Below, one piece after another: positions 1-9,885 of a stretch of 64,000 bases of DNA. Location of the stretch: contig NZ_CP170633.1 of the NCBI RefSeq assembly GCF_042932805.1, positions 3,410,001 through 3,474,000 of the forward strand. The letters are read 5' to 3'. Each line of letters opens with the position of its first letter. The first letter of the stretch is position 1. Source of the DNA: Ascidiaceihabitans sp029251465 (GTDB lineage Bacteria; Pseudomonadota; Alphaproteobacteria; Rhodobacterales; Rhodobacteraceae). A program made the translations under genes and the position numbers. The notes below the pieces were generated by a model. That model had not been told where the DNA came from and ran no database searches. It worked only from the letters and a program-made list of their open reading frames with translations.

Positions 1-1109
1 GCCGAGCGGGGCAAAACAAAGGCCCGACCCGGAAAGCGGACAGCAGCGGGGCGGTCACGAACGTACAGATTGACGCCGACATCGCGGATCAATGTTTCGT
101 TGGTTTCGCTGGGCAAACCGCTGCGGAACGTGACAGCGTAGCGTGCGCCAAATTCGACACCTTCGACGCACAGGGTTTGGCCCTCGGCGCTGACGATTGT
201 GCCTGGGGCATTGACGCGTACGAAGTCTTCGTAGTCTTGGCCCGAGGCCAGATTTTCCGAGAATTCAGCGCAGATGCGCGGCACGGCGCTGTTGTTGTCA
301 ACGCGTGTACCGACCACGCGGAACCCGTATTTTGCGATGGCTTTGTCTAGTGCTTCGCTCACCCGTTGCGAGGGTTGGATTTCGGACGCAAGGCGCAAGG
401 CGCGCACCATGTCTTTGCCGCGGCGGCGGTCCTCGTAGGCGCGGGCCAATTGGCGCAGCGCCCATGATTGATCTTGGGGTGTTTGCGCGCGCAAATAGCC
501 GTTGACGATGGCGGGGATCGCATCAGCCTTGGATGTGTTTTTCAGAGCGAGCGTTTGACGGCCAAAACGGGTCCATAGATCAGCCCGGTCAATGACGGCC
601 AAGGCAGTCCCGACTTGGGTGCGCGCGGATTTGGCGTTGGCCGGTGTCCATGCCGACAACGCATCCGCCAGCACGCGGTCGTAATCGCGTTCGTTCAGCG
701 GGAAACGTGCGCCAATGCCACGGGCCAAGCGACGGGCGTCAGCGATGTCACGTTCGGTGATGAAAGGTGCCGCGTTCAGGCGTTCGGCGGCCACTGCGAT
801 TACCCTATCTGATGTGGTGACTTTCTGCGCTGAAATCGCGCCTGCGTAGGGTGTTTGATCGCTGACGGCCGATTTGGGAAAGCACGCGCTGGAACGGCTG
901 TTGTAGGTGAATGCAACGCAGGCAGAGGACGCCGAGCAACTGCGCCGGCACGCGTCTTGGGTGGTGTCAAAAAGCGGGGTTAAATCCGAGCCGTAGTAAT
1001 CGACACCCGATGAATAAACGTAGCGATCCTTGGGCAAACTGGACTGAGCGTAGGCCGCCTGTGCGCAAAATACCGCAAGGGCCGTCAGGACATAAGTCAA
1101 ACGTTTCAT
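1..1109 (-). CDS. PAN-domain alpha-2-macroglobulin family protein, N-terminal part (runs off window)
   Basis: The frame opens at an ATG at 1109 and stays open to the window edge, giving about 369 residues of a longer protein. Residues 1-22 form a signal peptide ending AYA-Q. Residues about 25-85 contain a PAN/apple-like cysteine pattern (CRRSCSASSAC, then a later Cys). After a helical linker, about residue 265 onward (RVVGTRVDNNSAVPRICAEF) resembles the first macroglobulin-like domain of bacterial alpha-2-macroglobulins, envelope protease traps of about 1,600-1,800 residues. The thioester region would lie outside the window, so it cannot be checked. It is divergent from the histidine kinase across 138 bp. 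The family call is from remembered homology and the N-terminal layout; function beyond envelope protease inhibition is inference. Confidence 0.75.
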   Translation of the reverse strand, partial: MKRLTYVLTALAVFCAQAAYAQSSLPKDRYVYSSGVDYYGSDLTPLFDTTQDACRRSCSASSACVAFTYNSRSSACFPKSAVSDQTPYAGAISAQKVTTSDRVIAVAAERLNAAPFITERDIADARRLARGIGARFPLNERDYDRVLADALSAWTPANAKSARTQVGTALAVIDRADLWTRFGRQTLALKNTSKADAIPAIVNGYLRAQTPQDQSWALRQLARAYEDRRRGKDMVRALRLASEIQPSQRVSEALDKAIAKYGFRVVGTRVDNNSAVPRICAEFSENLASGQDYEDFVRVNAPGTIVSAEGQTLCVEGVEFGARYAVTFRSGLPSETNETLIRDVGVNLYVRDRPAAVRFPGRAFVLPRS

Positions 1110-1247
1110 CAAAATGCTCCACCATTAATGTGCTTTAGGATCGCATGGGGTTTGTACAATTTGCAACGATTCCCCCGCAGATTAAGGCGATGTTCACTGA
1201 ACTGTCCGATTTTGCAGGGGTATCGAACGCAAGGGGCGACACTCAGG

Positions 1248-3452
1248 ATGATTCTTGCCACCAAACTGGCTGAGGAACGGCGCGGGCGCTTGGCTGCCGA
1301 GCGTATGCTTGAGCTAAAGCAGGCCGAACTGTTTGCCGCGAATCGCAAACTGGGGCGGCATGCGCAGGCCCTTAGCGAAGAAATCGTCGAAACCCGCGCC
1401 GAAGTCGAAGAGGTGCGTGGTGAAAACGAGCGGGTGAAATCCGATCTGGGTGTTGCCAATCAAAAGATCCTGATTGCTGAACGTCGTCTTTGGCATTCCG
1501 TCGAAACGATCACTGACGGGTTTGCCTTTTTCAACGCTGAAAACCGGATGATCGCCGCCAATCAGGCCTACCTGTCCATCTTTGACGGGTTAGAAGAAAT
1601 CAAACCGGGCGTGAACTACGTCACTATTTTGCAAATGCTGACCGACGAAGGCATTGTTAACACCGAAAACATGAGCGCGATTGAGTGGCGTGAAATGATG
1701 GTGCAGCGGTGGTACGAACCGCAGCCGCCCCCCGTGACTTTGCACCTGTGGAACGATCAATACGTCAAGCTGGTCGATCGTCGTGGTCAGGATGGCGATA
1801 TCGTGTCGCTGGGGCTGAACATCACAACGATTGTTGAAAACACCAAACAGCTGGACGAGGCCCGCCAGATTGCTGAATCCGCGAACCGCGCCAAGTCCGC
1901 CTTTTTGGCCAACATGAGCCATGAAATTCGCACGCCCATGAACGGTGTCGTGGGCATGTCGGATTTGCTGGGCGAAACTGGTCTGTCCGAAGAACAGCAG
2001 CTGTATGTGGATACGATCAAAAACTCTGGCGAGGCGCTGTTGGTGATCATCAACGACGTGCTGGATTACTCAAAGATCGAGGCCAAAAAGATGGAGCTTT
2101 ATCCCGAACCCTTTGATCTGGAACGCAGTATTCACGAGGTGATCATGCTGTTGCAACCCTCGGCGCGCGACAAAGGTCTAAGCATCGTTCTGGACTATGA
2201 TCTGTTCCTGCCGACGCGGTTTATTTGCGATCCGGGACGCATCCGGCAAGTGCTGACCAACCTGATGGGCAACGCGGTCAAATTCACCGCGTCAGGGCAT
2301 GTTTTGGTCCGTGTCCTTGGTGTTCCCAACGAAGAATTGGGGTGCGCAGATGTCACGATCACGATCGAAGACACCGGTATCGGCATTTCCAAAGATATGG
2401 TCGGACATATTTTCGGTGAGTTCAATCAAGTCGAAAACGAGCGTAACCGACAGTTTGACGGCACCGGATTGGGATTGGCAATTTCCAAGCGGCTTGTTGA
2501 TTTGATGGAAGGCGAAATCTGGGTGACAAGCGAGGAAGGCGTCGGGTCGTGTTTTGGCTTTCGCGTGCCGATGGACACCACGGAGATTGATGTTGATGCC
2601 CATCCGGTCATTCCAGATGGGCTGCGCCACGTTTTGGTTGTCGATGATATCGCCGCCAATCGCACGATTCTGGAACGGCAGTTGGAACAATTGGGGCTGA
2701 AAGTCACGTCTTGCACCAACGGAAAAGAGGCGTTGGTGCATCTGGTGTCCGGACAAAATAGTCAGATTGATCTGGTTTTGACAGATCACAACATGCCAGA
2801 AATGGACGGCTTGGAACTGGCCGAGGCATTGCGCCAACGCGGCAATGAAACGCCAATTATCTTGCTCAGCTCGAACCCCGGATTTGCCGAAAAAGACCCC
2901 TCGCGCAGGCATCTACACGCCTTGATGCAAAAACCGGTGCGCCGCAAAGAACTGTTCGCCAAGTTGGAATCGTTGGGTGGCATTCATGAGGATGTCGTTG
3001 TGGAAAAACCAGCCCCATTGGCAGTGTCTACAGCCACCAGAAAAATGCGCGTGCTCGCCGCTGAGGACAACAAAACCAACCAATTGGTGTTCCGTAAAAT
3101 GGTCAAAGATTTGGACATCGATCTGGAGTTCGCCAACAATGGAATCGAAGCGGTTGAGGCCTTCAAGACCTTTGCCCCTGATCTGATTTTCATGGATATT
3201 TCGATGCCGAAATTGGATGGCAAAGAGGCGACCCGCCAGATTCGCGCCTTGCAAAAAGACGGCAAAGACCAAGTTGTGATTGTCGCCCTGACCGCCCACG
3301 CGATGGACGGCGACGACCAAGGCATCCTTGAGGCGGGCCTAGATCACTATTTGACCAAACCTTTGCGCAAACCGCAAATCCACGCGCAGATAGCGCAAAC
3401 TTGCCCAAAAGATGCGATGCCGCCCTTGCCGCCTGAGCAAAACGAGGGATAG
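1248..3452 (+). CDS. Hybrid sensor histidine kinase with PAS domain and two receiver domains
   Basis: 734 residues from the ATG at 1248; an earlier in-frame ATG at 1128 would add a 40-residue basic, non-family leader. Domains in order: a coiled coil (about 5-80), a PAS domain (about 85-195), a HisKA dimerisation domain with phospho-accepting His225 in MSHEIRTPMNG, a HATPase domain with an N box near 337-346 and G boxes DTGIGI (375) and GTGLGL (405), a first receiver with Asp513 (LTDHNMPEMDG) and a second receiver with Asp650 (FMDISMPKLDG). There is no transmembrane segment, so it probably senses in the cytoplasm. There is no HPt domain and no adjacent response regulator, so the phosphorelay partner is elsewhere. 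The signal is unknown. Confidence 0.93.
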   Translation: MILATKLAEERRGRLAAERMLELKQAELFAANRKLGRHAQALSEEIVETRAEVEEVRGENERVKSDLGVANQKILIAERRLWHSVETITDGFAFFNAENRMIAANQAYLSIFDGLEEIKPGVNYVTILQMLTDEGIVNTENMSAIEWREMMVQRWYEPQPPPVTLHLWNDQYVKLVDRRGQDGDIVSLGLNITTIVENTKQLDEARQIAESANRAKSAFLANMSHEIRTPMNGVVGMSDLLGETGLSEEQQLYVDTIKNSGEALLVIINDVLDYSKIEAKKMELYPEPFDLERSIHEVIMLLQPSARDKGLSIVLDYDLFLPTRFICDPGRIRQVLTNLMGNAVKFTASGHVLVRVLGVPNEELGCADVTITIEDTGIGISKDMVGHIFGEFNQVENERNRQFDGTGLGLAISKRLVDLMEGEIWVTSEEGVGSCFGFRVPMDTTEIDVDAHPVIPDGLRHVLVVDDIAANRTILERQLEQLGLKVTSCTNGKEALVHLVSGQNSQIDLVLTDHNMPEMDGLELAEALRQRGNETPIILLSSNPGFAEKDPSRRHLHALMQKPVRRKELFAKLESLGGIHEDVVVEKPAPLAVSTATRKMRVLAAEDNKTNQLVFRKMVKDLDIDLEFANNGIEAVEAFKTFAPDLIFMDISMPKLDGKEATRQIRALQKDGKDQVVIVALTAHAMDGDDQGILEAGLDHYLTKPLRKPQIHAQIAQTCPKDAMPPLPPEQNEG

Positions 3453-3488
3453 ATCAAGGTTATCTATCGTCGAAACGGGACACCTCAA

Positions 3489-4448
3489 ATGCGGACACTC
3501 AAACTTTCCCCAAACAGCGCTGGTGCAGTTTTTGCGCTGGTCGGGTTTGCGGTTTTTTCGACGCATGACCTGATTATCAAGCAACTTGGCGCGACCTATT
3601 CGACGTTTCAAATCGTGTTCTATACGGCCTTGTTCAGCTTTCCTTTGTTGACGCTGGTGATGATCGGGGATCATAAACCTACGACATTGCGCCCGGTTCA
3701 TCCGTATTGGATCGCTATTCGCAGTCTTGCTGGCGTTGTCTCTGGTTTGTCCGCGTTTTACGCCATCAGCACACTGCCTTTGTCACAGGTTTACGCATTT
3801 ATTTTTGCCTCACCTTTGTTGATCACTTTGCTGGCGATTCCGGTGCTGGGCGAAACCGTAAGGCTGCGTCGCGGCTTGGCCGTTTTGGTTGGATTGTTTG
3901 GCGTTTTGATCGTCTTGCGCCCAGGTGCCGAACCTTTGACAGGCGGACACATCGCAGCCCTCATCGCGGCTTTTGCAGGGGCGTTGGTGTCGGTCATCAC
4001 ACGTAAAATCGGGCGCGAAGAGCGCGGCGTCGTCATGATTTTGTACCCGATGATGACCAATCTGATCGTGACCGCAATTGCCCTGCCATTTGTCTATGTC
4101 GAGGTTCCGCTCGCGCACCTTGGCATGTTCGCTGTCGATTCCGTTTTGGTGCTGATCGCAATGACTTTACTGGTCAAAGCCTACACAAACGCCGACGCAA
4201 TTTTGGTCGCACCCATGCAATATTCCCAGATCATTTGGGCCACGATTTTCGGAATTCTAATTTTTAACGAATACCCTGAATGGCAAACTTATTTGGGCAC
4301 TGCGGTGATTGCCTTGTCCGGTTTTTACATTCTGCGCCGCGAAGCAACAGGCAACGTGTCGTCGAACACGCCTGTCTCCAAAACCCGCACCCGCATCGGC
4401 CATACAATGGCAATGCGGGTTGGTGATGCGCTGCGAAAACGGCGTTAA
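3489..4448 (+). CDS. EamA (DMT superfamily) transporter
   Basis: 319 residues with about ten hydrophobic segments arranged as two EamA repeats, the usual layout of drug/metabolite transporters of the inner membrane. The first repeat begins at ALVGFAVFSTHDLIIKQLG; the second ends near residue 290 and is followed by a polar tail rich in Thr and Arg. It lies 36 nt after the histidine kinase and its last four bases overlap the 3' end of the convergent yaaA gene. A second EamA protein occurs at 13083. The substrate cannot be read from sequence; members export amino acids, nucleotides or S-adenosylmethionine among others. Confidence 0.9.
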   Translation: MRTLKLSPNSAGAVFALVGFAVFSTHDLIIKQLGATYSTFQIVFYTALFSFPLLTLVMIGDHKPTTLRPVHPYWIAIRSLAGVVSGLSAFYAISTLPLSQVYAFIFASPLLITLLAIPVLGETVRLRRGLAVLVGLFGVLIVLRPGAEPLTGGHIAALIAAFAGALVSVITRKIGREERGVVMILYPMMTNLIVTAIALPFVYVEVPLAHLGMFAVDSVLVLIAMTLLVKAYTNADAILVAPMQYSQIIWATIFGILIFNEYPEWQTYLGTAVIALSGFYILRREATGNVSSNTPVSKTRTRIGHTMAMRVGDALRKRR

Positions 4449-5218
4449 GCTTTGGGGTACGGGCGTACAAAAACCGGCTTGTCTGGCGTCGAAAGATCTG
4501 GTTGATACGAGTATCCGCCGATGTCAAAATCCTGCAAAGCGGCCACGTCTTTCAAACGGTTTTGCACCATGTAACGCGCCATCGCGCCACGGGCTTTTTT
4601 GGCAAAAAAGCTGACGATTTTGGGGCCTTGGCCTTTGTCTTCCATGAAGGCTGGCGTGACCACTCGCAGCTTTAGCGCCTTGAGAGCGACTGCCCCAAAG
4701 TATTCCTGGCTCGCACAGTTAACCAAGACATCAGACCCCGTCGCTGCGCCCTGAGTGTTCAACGCCTTTGACAAATCATCACGCCAATAGTCATACAAAT
4801 TCCCGCCACGGCGTGTCTTTAGGCGGCTGCCCATTTCCAAACGATACGCTTGAATTGAATCGAGCGGGCGCAACACCCCGTAAAGGCCGGATAAAATCCG
4901 CAAATGATCTTGGGCGTAGGCCATTTCATCAGCGTCCAAAGTGCCCGCTTCTAACCCTTGATAGGTGTCACCGGCAAAGGCCAACGCGGCGGGGCGCGTC
5001 ACGTCATCCGTCGGGGCATCCTGAAATGCTTTGAACCGGTCGCGGTTCAAACGGGCCAAATCATCGCTCAGGTGCATCAAACCCTTAAGGTTACCAAGCG
5101 TCAGATTCCGGGCCGTCCGCGCCAAACTGATTGCGTCATCCTGAAAATCAGGCGCAGTCGCAGCCACATCCCGTTCTGCCCAATCCAGCCGTTTGGCCGG
5201 CGAAATCACCACTAGCAT
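4445..5218 (-). CDS. yaaA: Peroxide stress protein YaaA (UPF0246/DUF328)
   Basis: 257 residues, the normal family length. It opens MLVVISPAKRLDW, the conserved start of YaaA, and contains the family stretches LSGLYGVLRPLD and NCASQEYF. In Escherichia coli YaaA lowers intracellular free iron during peroxide stress and limits Fenton damage to DNA. It follows recQ on the same strand with a 29-nt gap, so it is probably the second gene of a recQ-yaaA unit, a pairing that fits DNA protection. The identification rests on whole-length family resemblance; the biochemical activity here is inferred. Confidence 0.92.
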   Translation of the reverse strand: MLVVISPAKRLDWAERDVAATAPDFQDDAISLARTARNLTLGNLKGLMHLSDDLARLNRDRFKAFQDAPTDDVTRPAALAFAGDTYQGLEAGTLDADEMAYAQDHLRILSGLYGVLRPLDSIQAYRLEMGSRLKTRRGGNLYDYWRDDLSKALNTQGAATGSDVLVNCASQEYFGAVALKALKLRVVTPAFMEDKGQGPKIVSFFAKKARGAMARYMVQNRLKDVAALQDFDIGGYSYQPDLSTPDKPVFVRPYPKA

Positions 5219-5247
5219 CGCATCACCTCTTGTTGTTGCTCTTTGAT

Positions 5248-7293
5248 CTAGCCCGCCTCGCGTAGCACGTCCAGAAATGCGGGACCGAATCTTTCTGCGC
5301 GTCGCTCACCCAGCAATCGATTTAGACCTGCGTCGTCGCTGGGGCGCATTTGCGCGACCTTGGCCAGCATCGCGGCTGAACAGCTCAGCGGCTTGTCGAT
5401 GCCTTCGATTCCACGGGCAAGTTCCGCCTGCACTTCGAGCAAACGATCATAGACCGATGCTGCCTCGCGCCCTGCCAGCTTGCGCCGTTTGGGATGCATA
5501 ACTTCGGCTTCACCGTTGATGACCTCAAGAAACGCAGAGCCGTAACTTTCCAGTTTCTTTGCGCCGACGCCGCCGATGCGGGCCATGTCATCCAGATTTG
5601 CAGGTCGGGTTTCAGCCATTTCAATCAGCGTTTTATCGTTGAAAATGATGTAAGCGGGCACTTTGTTTGCCTCTGCAAACCCGCGCCGCTTGGCCTTGAG
5701 CGCGCTGAGCAACGGCGCGTCTTCTTCGGATACCATTTCTTTGACCGCCGGACGCCGATTGCGACCTGCAGCCTTGATCGTATCGCGGCGCAGCTCGATT
5801 GTTGCCTCGTCGCGCAGGATCGGTAGCGCGTCATCCGTCATGCGCAACGCGCCATGGCGTTCGGGGTCCGGACGCACCAAATCATGCCCCATCATTTGGC
5901 GAAACACGGCTTGCCATTGGCGTTTGTCGTATTCCTTGCCCACTGCAAATGTCGGCAGGGCGTCATGCCCGCGTTCGCGGACACGATCGGTCATGTTGCC
6001 CAAAAGAATATCGATCAGATGCCCAGCGCCAAAGCGTTCGTCGGTGCGCAAAATCGCCGAAAGCGCCTTGCGCACTGCCGTTGTTCCGTCGAACACATCC
6101 ACCGGCGCATCACACAAATCGCAGCGCCCACAGGTGATGTCGTGTTCGTCAAAATAGCCGAGCAGGTTTTTGCGGCGGCATTGCAGCGCTTCTGCCAGCC
6201 CAAGTAACGCGTTCAGTCGTGCGTGATCTGCGGCGCGGCGTTCGGGCGGCGCGAGCCCTTCGTCGATTTGCGAGCGGCGCAAGCGGATGTCTTCGGGCCC
6301 GAACAGCGTCAGGGTTTCGGCGGGGGCCCCGTCGCGACCCGCGCGTCCGATTTCTTGATAGTATGCCTCGATCGATTTGGGCAAATCGGCGTGTGCGACC
6401 CAGCGAATATCCGGTTTGTCGACGCCCATGCCAAAGGCCACGGTGGCGACAACGATTAACCCGTCTTCTTGTTGGAAACGGCGTTCCGCGATGCGGCGAT
6501 CCTCGGCATCCATCCCGCCGTGATAGTGCAGTGACACGTGGCCCGCGTCGCGCAACGCGCCAGCTAACCCTTCGGTTTTGGCGCGGGTGCCGCAATAGAC
6601 AATGCCGGATTGGCCTTTGCGGGCGTTTGCGAAATCCAGAATTTGGCCGCGCGGGCCGTCTTTGGCAGCAAACGCGAGGTGGATGTTGGGCCGGTCAAAG
6701 CCGCGCAGGAATGCGCGTGGCGGGCTGCCGTCAAACAGCTTTTGCACAATTTCGGTTTGGGTTTCGGCGTCTGCGGTTGCTGTAAACGCGGCCAATGGCA
6801 CGTCGAGCATGCGGCGCAATTCACCGATGCGCAGATAGTCGGGGCGGAAATCATGACCCCATTGGCTGACGCAGTGGGCTTCGTCGACCGCGATCATGTT
6901 CACACCGACGCGGCGCAGCATGTTCATCGCCCCACCTGATGCGAGCCGTTCGGGGGCCATGTAGAGCAGTTTCAGATCGCCGCGTTCCAACCCTTCCCAC
7001 ACCGCATCGGTTTCCTCAGGGGTGTTGCCAGAGGTCAGCGCACCGGCGCAAACGCCCACTTCTTGCAAGGCGCGAACTTGATCGCGCATCAATGCAATCA
7101 GCGGTGAAATCACTACCGTGACCCCCTCGCGCATCAGAGCAGGCAATTGGAAACACAGGGATTTACCGCCACCTGTCGGCATGATGGCAAGCACGTTTTC
7201 GCCCGCTGTTACGGCTTCAACAATTTCTTGCTGGCCGGGGCGGAAGGCGTCAAAGCCAAATACGTCGCTTAACAGCGTGGCAGCGCTGGCCAT
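5248..7293 (-). CDS. recQ: ATP-dependent DNA helicase RecQ
   Basis: 681 residues, typical for RecQ. Superfamily 2 motifs are clear: Walker A MPTGGGKS (residues 38-45), DEAH box at 137-140 with the aromatic-rich loop CVSQWGHDFRPDYL after it, and the helicase C domain with QEIGRAGRDG. The RQC zinc site cysteines (CGRCDLC and an upstream Cys) lie near residues 370-395, and one or more HRDC-like domains follow (about 525-605, with a final extension to 681). RecQ unwinds 3'-to-5' and acts in recombination repair and stalled-fork processing. It appears to lead the recQ-yaaA unit. The start at 7293 has no competing in-frame ATG nearby that would keep the motif spacing. Confidence 0.96.
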   Translation of the reverse strand: MASAATLLSDVFGFDAFRPGQQEIVEAVTAGENVLAIMPTGGGKSLCFQLPALMREGVTVVISPLIALMRDQVRALQEVGVCAGALTSGNTPEETDAVWEGLERGDLKLLYMAPERLASGGAMNMLRRVGVNMIAVDEAHCVSQWGHDFRPDYLRIGELRRMLDVPLAAFTATADAETQTEIVQKLFDGSPPRAFLRGFDRPNIHLAFAAKDGPRGQILDFANARKGQSGIVYCGTRAKTEGLAGALRDAGHVSLHYHGGMDAEDRRIAERRFQQEDGLIVVATVAFGMGVDKPDIRWVAHADLPKSIEAYYQEIGRAGRDGAPAETLTLFGPEDIRLRRSQIDEGLAPPERRAADHARLNALLGLAEALQCRRKNLLGYFDEHDITCGRCDLCDAPVDVFDGTTAVRKALSAILRTDERFGAGHLIDILLGNMTDRVRERGHDALPTFAVGKEYDKRQWQAVFRQMMGHDLVRPDPERHGALRMTDDALPILRDEATIELRRDTIKAAGRNRRPAVKEMVSEEDAPLLSALKAKRRGFAEANKVPAYIIFNDKTLIEMAETRPANLDDMARIGGVGAKKLESYGSAFLEVINGEAEVMHPKRRKLAGREAASVYDRLLEVQAELARGIEGIDKPLSCSAAMLAKVAQMRPSDDAGLNRLLGERRAERFGPAFLDVLREAG

Positions 7294-7373
7294 TTATGGA
7301 ACCCTGTAAGTAAAATTATCTGCTATTTTGATGCAGAGTCACACACTAAGATTCCGTGGACAAGGGATTAAGA

Positions 7374-7664
7374 TCAGCGCAGCCCAAAAACCGTGGGCAA
7401 GACTGAATTTGTCAGCAAAATCACGATCAGCAAGGCCACCAGCGGGGCCAGATCAAGCGTGCCTGTATCTGGCAAAAAGCGGCGGATACGGTTGTAAAGC
7501 GGCTCTAGCAGACGGTTCAGGCCGTACCAAATTTGCGAAACCAGCGGTTGGTGCAAGTTCAGAACCTGGAAATTAATCAACCAACTCATGATGATATGGA
7601 CGATCATCACCCCATAGACGACTCCCAATATCAATTGCAGCGCGTCGTAAATGATGATCAGCAT
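7374..7664 (-). CDS. YggT family integral membrane protein
   Basis: 96 residues with two YggT-type hydrophobic segments, at the start (IIIYDALQLILGVVYGVMIVH) and near the C-terminus (LDLAPLVALLIVILL), flanking the family signature PLYNRIRRFLPDTGTLDLAP. The ATG at 7664 is chosen because AAAGGA precedes it by seven bases; the frame is open 38 codons further upstream but that leader is unlike the family. YggT proteins are small inner-membrane proteins often near cell-division or osmotic genes; their molecular role is not established. It is divergent from the thioesterase gene at 7800. Confidence 0.9.
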   Translation of the reverse strand: MLIIIYDALQLILGVVYGVMIVHIIMSWLINFQVLNLHQPLVSQIWYGLNRLLEPLYNRIRRFLPDTGTLDLAPLVALLIVILLTNSVLPTVFGLR

Positions 7665-7799
7665 GGTGGCGTCCTTTAAATTCGATATATCGCAAGTAAG
7701 CGGCGCGACGAAAAAGCGCAAGCCTGCCCCGAGGTATGGCCTTGACCAAAACCGCAATCCGCTCATCTTGCCCAACATGTGTTAAAGGAGCGTTCCCGC

Positions 7800-8342
7800 A
7801 TGTTTCCCTTCGTCCGGTTTTTCAAAGACATAGCACTGGCCCGCAGAATGCCACCGATTTCGGGGTTCGATGAAATCCACGTGTCACACCACATTTGCTG
7901 GCCGTGGGATTTGGATATGTTCGCCGAGATGAACAACGGGCGGGTGTTGACGATTTACGATTTGGGTCGCTTTGCACTGGCCCAGCGCGGCGGGTTGGTT
8001 GCGGCCTTGTTCAAGCACAAATGGGGGCTGACAATGGCCGGCGCATCCGTGCGGTATCGACGTCGGTTGACCGCATTCGAACGCTTTGAGATGCGCAGCA
8101 AAATGGTGTGTTGGGACGACCGTTTCATGTATTTGGAACAATCGATGTGGAAGCAAAACGGCGACTGCGCCAGTCACGTGATTTACCGGGCGGCCTTGAC
8201 CGAAAAGGGCAAAGGCATCGCGCCCACCCGCATGGCCGAGGCCCTAGGTCAAAGCCCGATTTCGCCGCCGATGCCCGAATATATTGCCGCGTGGGTCGAG
8301 GCAGAAAGCAAACGACCATGGCCACCGATGGCTGAAACCTGA
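7800..8342 (+). CDS. Thioesterase family protein (hot-dog fold, 4HBT-like)
   Basis: 180 residues. The ATG at 7800 has a strong ribosome site (AAAGGAG) eleven bases upstream; an earlier ATG at 7779 precedes that site and is rejected. The sequence HICWPWDLDMFAEMNNGRVLTIYDLGR carries the pattern D-x-F-x-E-M-N-N-G near the start of the central helix that is typical of 4HBT/YbgC-like acyl-CoA thioesterases in this group. It would hydrolyse an acyl-CoA in the cytoplasm, with unknown chain preference. No operon partner is apparent: the MFS gene follows after 92 bp. Confidence 0.85.
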   Translation: MFPFVRFFKDIALARRMPPISGFDEIHVSHHICWPWDLDMFAEMNNGRVLTIYDLGRFALAQRGGLVAALFKHKWGLTMAGASVRYRRRLTAFERFEMRSKMVCWDDRFMYLEQSMWKQNGDCASHVIYRAALTEKGKGIAPTRMAEALGQSPISPPMPEYIAAWVEAESKRPWPPMAET

Positions 8343-8434
8343 CATCGCAACCACAGGTAAGGTCATGAAACCATGACTTGATTAACCCAAGCGCGCCTGT
8401 TCTTACTCTTTCAACAAAAAGAATGGGACAGACA

Positions 8435-9808
8435 ATGGCCGACGTATCACTGCGCAAGCGCATCTGGGGATGGTATTTTTTCGATTGGGCAAGCCAGCCT
8501 TATCACACTGTACTAAACACCTTTATTTTCGGCCCGTTCTTTGCGGTGATCGCGGCGACATATTTCCTAAACCTGGGACTAACCGAAGACGTTGCCGACG
8601 CCAAAGCCCAATCGCTTTGGGCATGGAGCACAGCATTGTTCGGTCTGATCATCGCATTCACTGCGCCGATTTTCGGGGCGATGGCAGACAGCACGGGGCG
8701 GCGGATGCCTTGGATTGTCGGCTTTAGCATTATGTACGTCGTGGGCGCGGGGCTGTTGTGGTTCACCGATCCTGCGGCGGGTAACCTGTATTGGATGCTG
8801 GCGGCCTTTGGCATGGGATTCATCGGGGCGGAATACGCGCTGATCTTTATCAATGCGCAATTACCCGCGTTGGGCACCAAGGAAGAGATCGGCAAAATCT
8901 CGGGCTCGGGATTTGCGTTTGGGTACATGGGCGGCGTCATTTCGCTGGCCATCGTGCTGGTGTTTGTGGTCGAGCAGAACACAGGCAAAACCATTGCCGG
9001 GCTGGACCCGATATTCGGGCTTGATGCGTCGATGCGCGAAGGCACCCGCGCGACCGGCCCCTTTGCCGCCCTGTGGTTTGCGATCTTTATGATCCCCTAT
9101 TTTTTGTGGGTGCGCGAAGTCCGCACAACCCGCAAACGCGCCAGCATCCCCCAAGCGTTGAGCACGGTTATCGACACCATCAAACGCCTGAAATCACGCC
9201 CCAGCCTTGGCGTGTATCTGGTGTCATCGATGCTGTACCGCGACGGGCTAAACGGGCTTTATACCTTTGGCGGCGTCTATGCGGCACTGGTGCTGAATTG
9301 GGAAGTCAGCCAGATCGGCATGTTCGGCGTAATTGCGGCCATCGGGGCCATGGTCTTTAGCTACTTTGGTGGCTTTATGGATCGCAAATTTGGACCCAAA
9401 CCCGTGGTCGTTTGCGCGATTTTGATGCTGATGGCCGTCAGTTTTGTCATCATCAACCTGTCACCCACAACCTTTTTCGGCGTCGCATTGGCGGCAGGCA
9501 CCGGCCTACCCGACATGGTGTTTTTGGTCTGCGGCGTGTTCATCGGCGGGATGGGCGGCATCGTGCAGTCGGCAAGCCGGTCCTTGATGGTACGCCACTG
9601 CGACCCCAAAACCTCGACCGAGTATTTCGGCCTGTACGGCATGTCAGGGCGCGCGACTGCGTTTCTAGCCCCACTGCTGATCGGCATCACCACGCATGTC
9701 ACCGGCAGCGCCCGATTGGGGATTTCGCCCGTGTTGTTTTTGTTCGCAATCGGCTTGTTCTTACTCATTTGGGTCAATGCACAAGGCGAAGACACCGCTG
9801 CCGCCTGA
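8435..9808 (+). CDS. MFS transporter, UMF1/Atg22-like family
   Basis: 457 residues from the ATG at 8435; the frame is open from 8378 but the ATG at 8435 begins MADVSLRKRIWGWYFFDWA, the usual start of the family, with a purine-rich AAAGAATGGGACAG stretch upstream. About twelve membrane segments are visible, with the family motif YFFDWASQPYHT at the N-terminus and GAMADSTGRRMPWI between segments 2 and 3. Bacterial UMF1 proteins are inner-membrane carriers related to vacuole effluxer Atg22; substrates are largely unknown, amino acids being one suggestion. It stands alone between the thioesterase and the murein endopeptidase. Confidence 0.88.
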   Translation: MADVSLRKRIWGWYFFDWASQPYHTVLNTFIFGPFFAVIAATYFLNLGLTEDVADAKAQSLWAWSTALFGLIIAFTAPIFGAMADSTGRRMPWIVGFSIMYVVGAGLLWFTDPAAGNLYWMLAAFGMGFIGAEYALIFINAQLPALGTKEEIGKISGSGFAFGYMGGVISLAIVLVFVVEQNTGKTIAGLDPIFGLDASMREGTRATGPFAALWFAIFMIPYFLWVREVRTTRKRASIPQALSTVIDTIKRLKSRPSLGVYLVSSMLYRDGLNGLYTFGGVYAALVLNWEVSQIGMFGVIAAIGAMVFSYFGGFMDRKFGPKPVVVCAILMLMAVSFVIINLSPTTFFGVALAAGTGLPDMVFLVCGVFIGGMGGIVQSASRSLMVRHCDPKTSTEYFGLYGMSGRATAFLAPLLIGITTHVTGSARLGISPVLFLFAIGLFLLIWVNAQGEDTAAA

Positions 9809-9885
9809 CTGGTTACAACTTTCATCTTTTCGTTTGCCCCGTGGTCCTGCTACCATCGGGGCGAACGACGTGAGGGTAGTACGAT

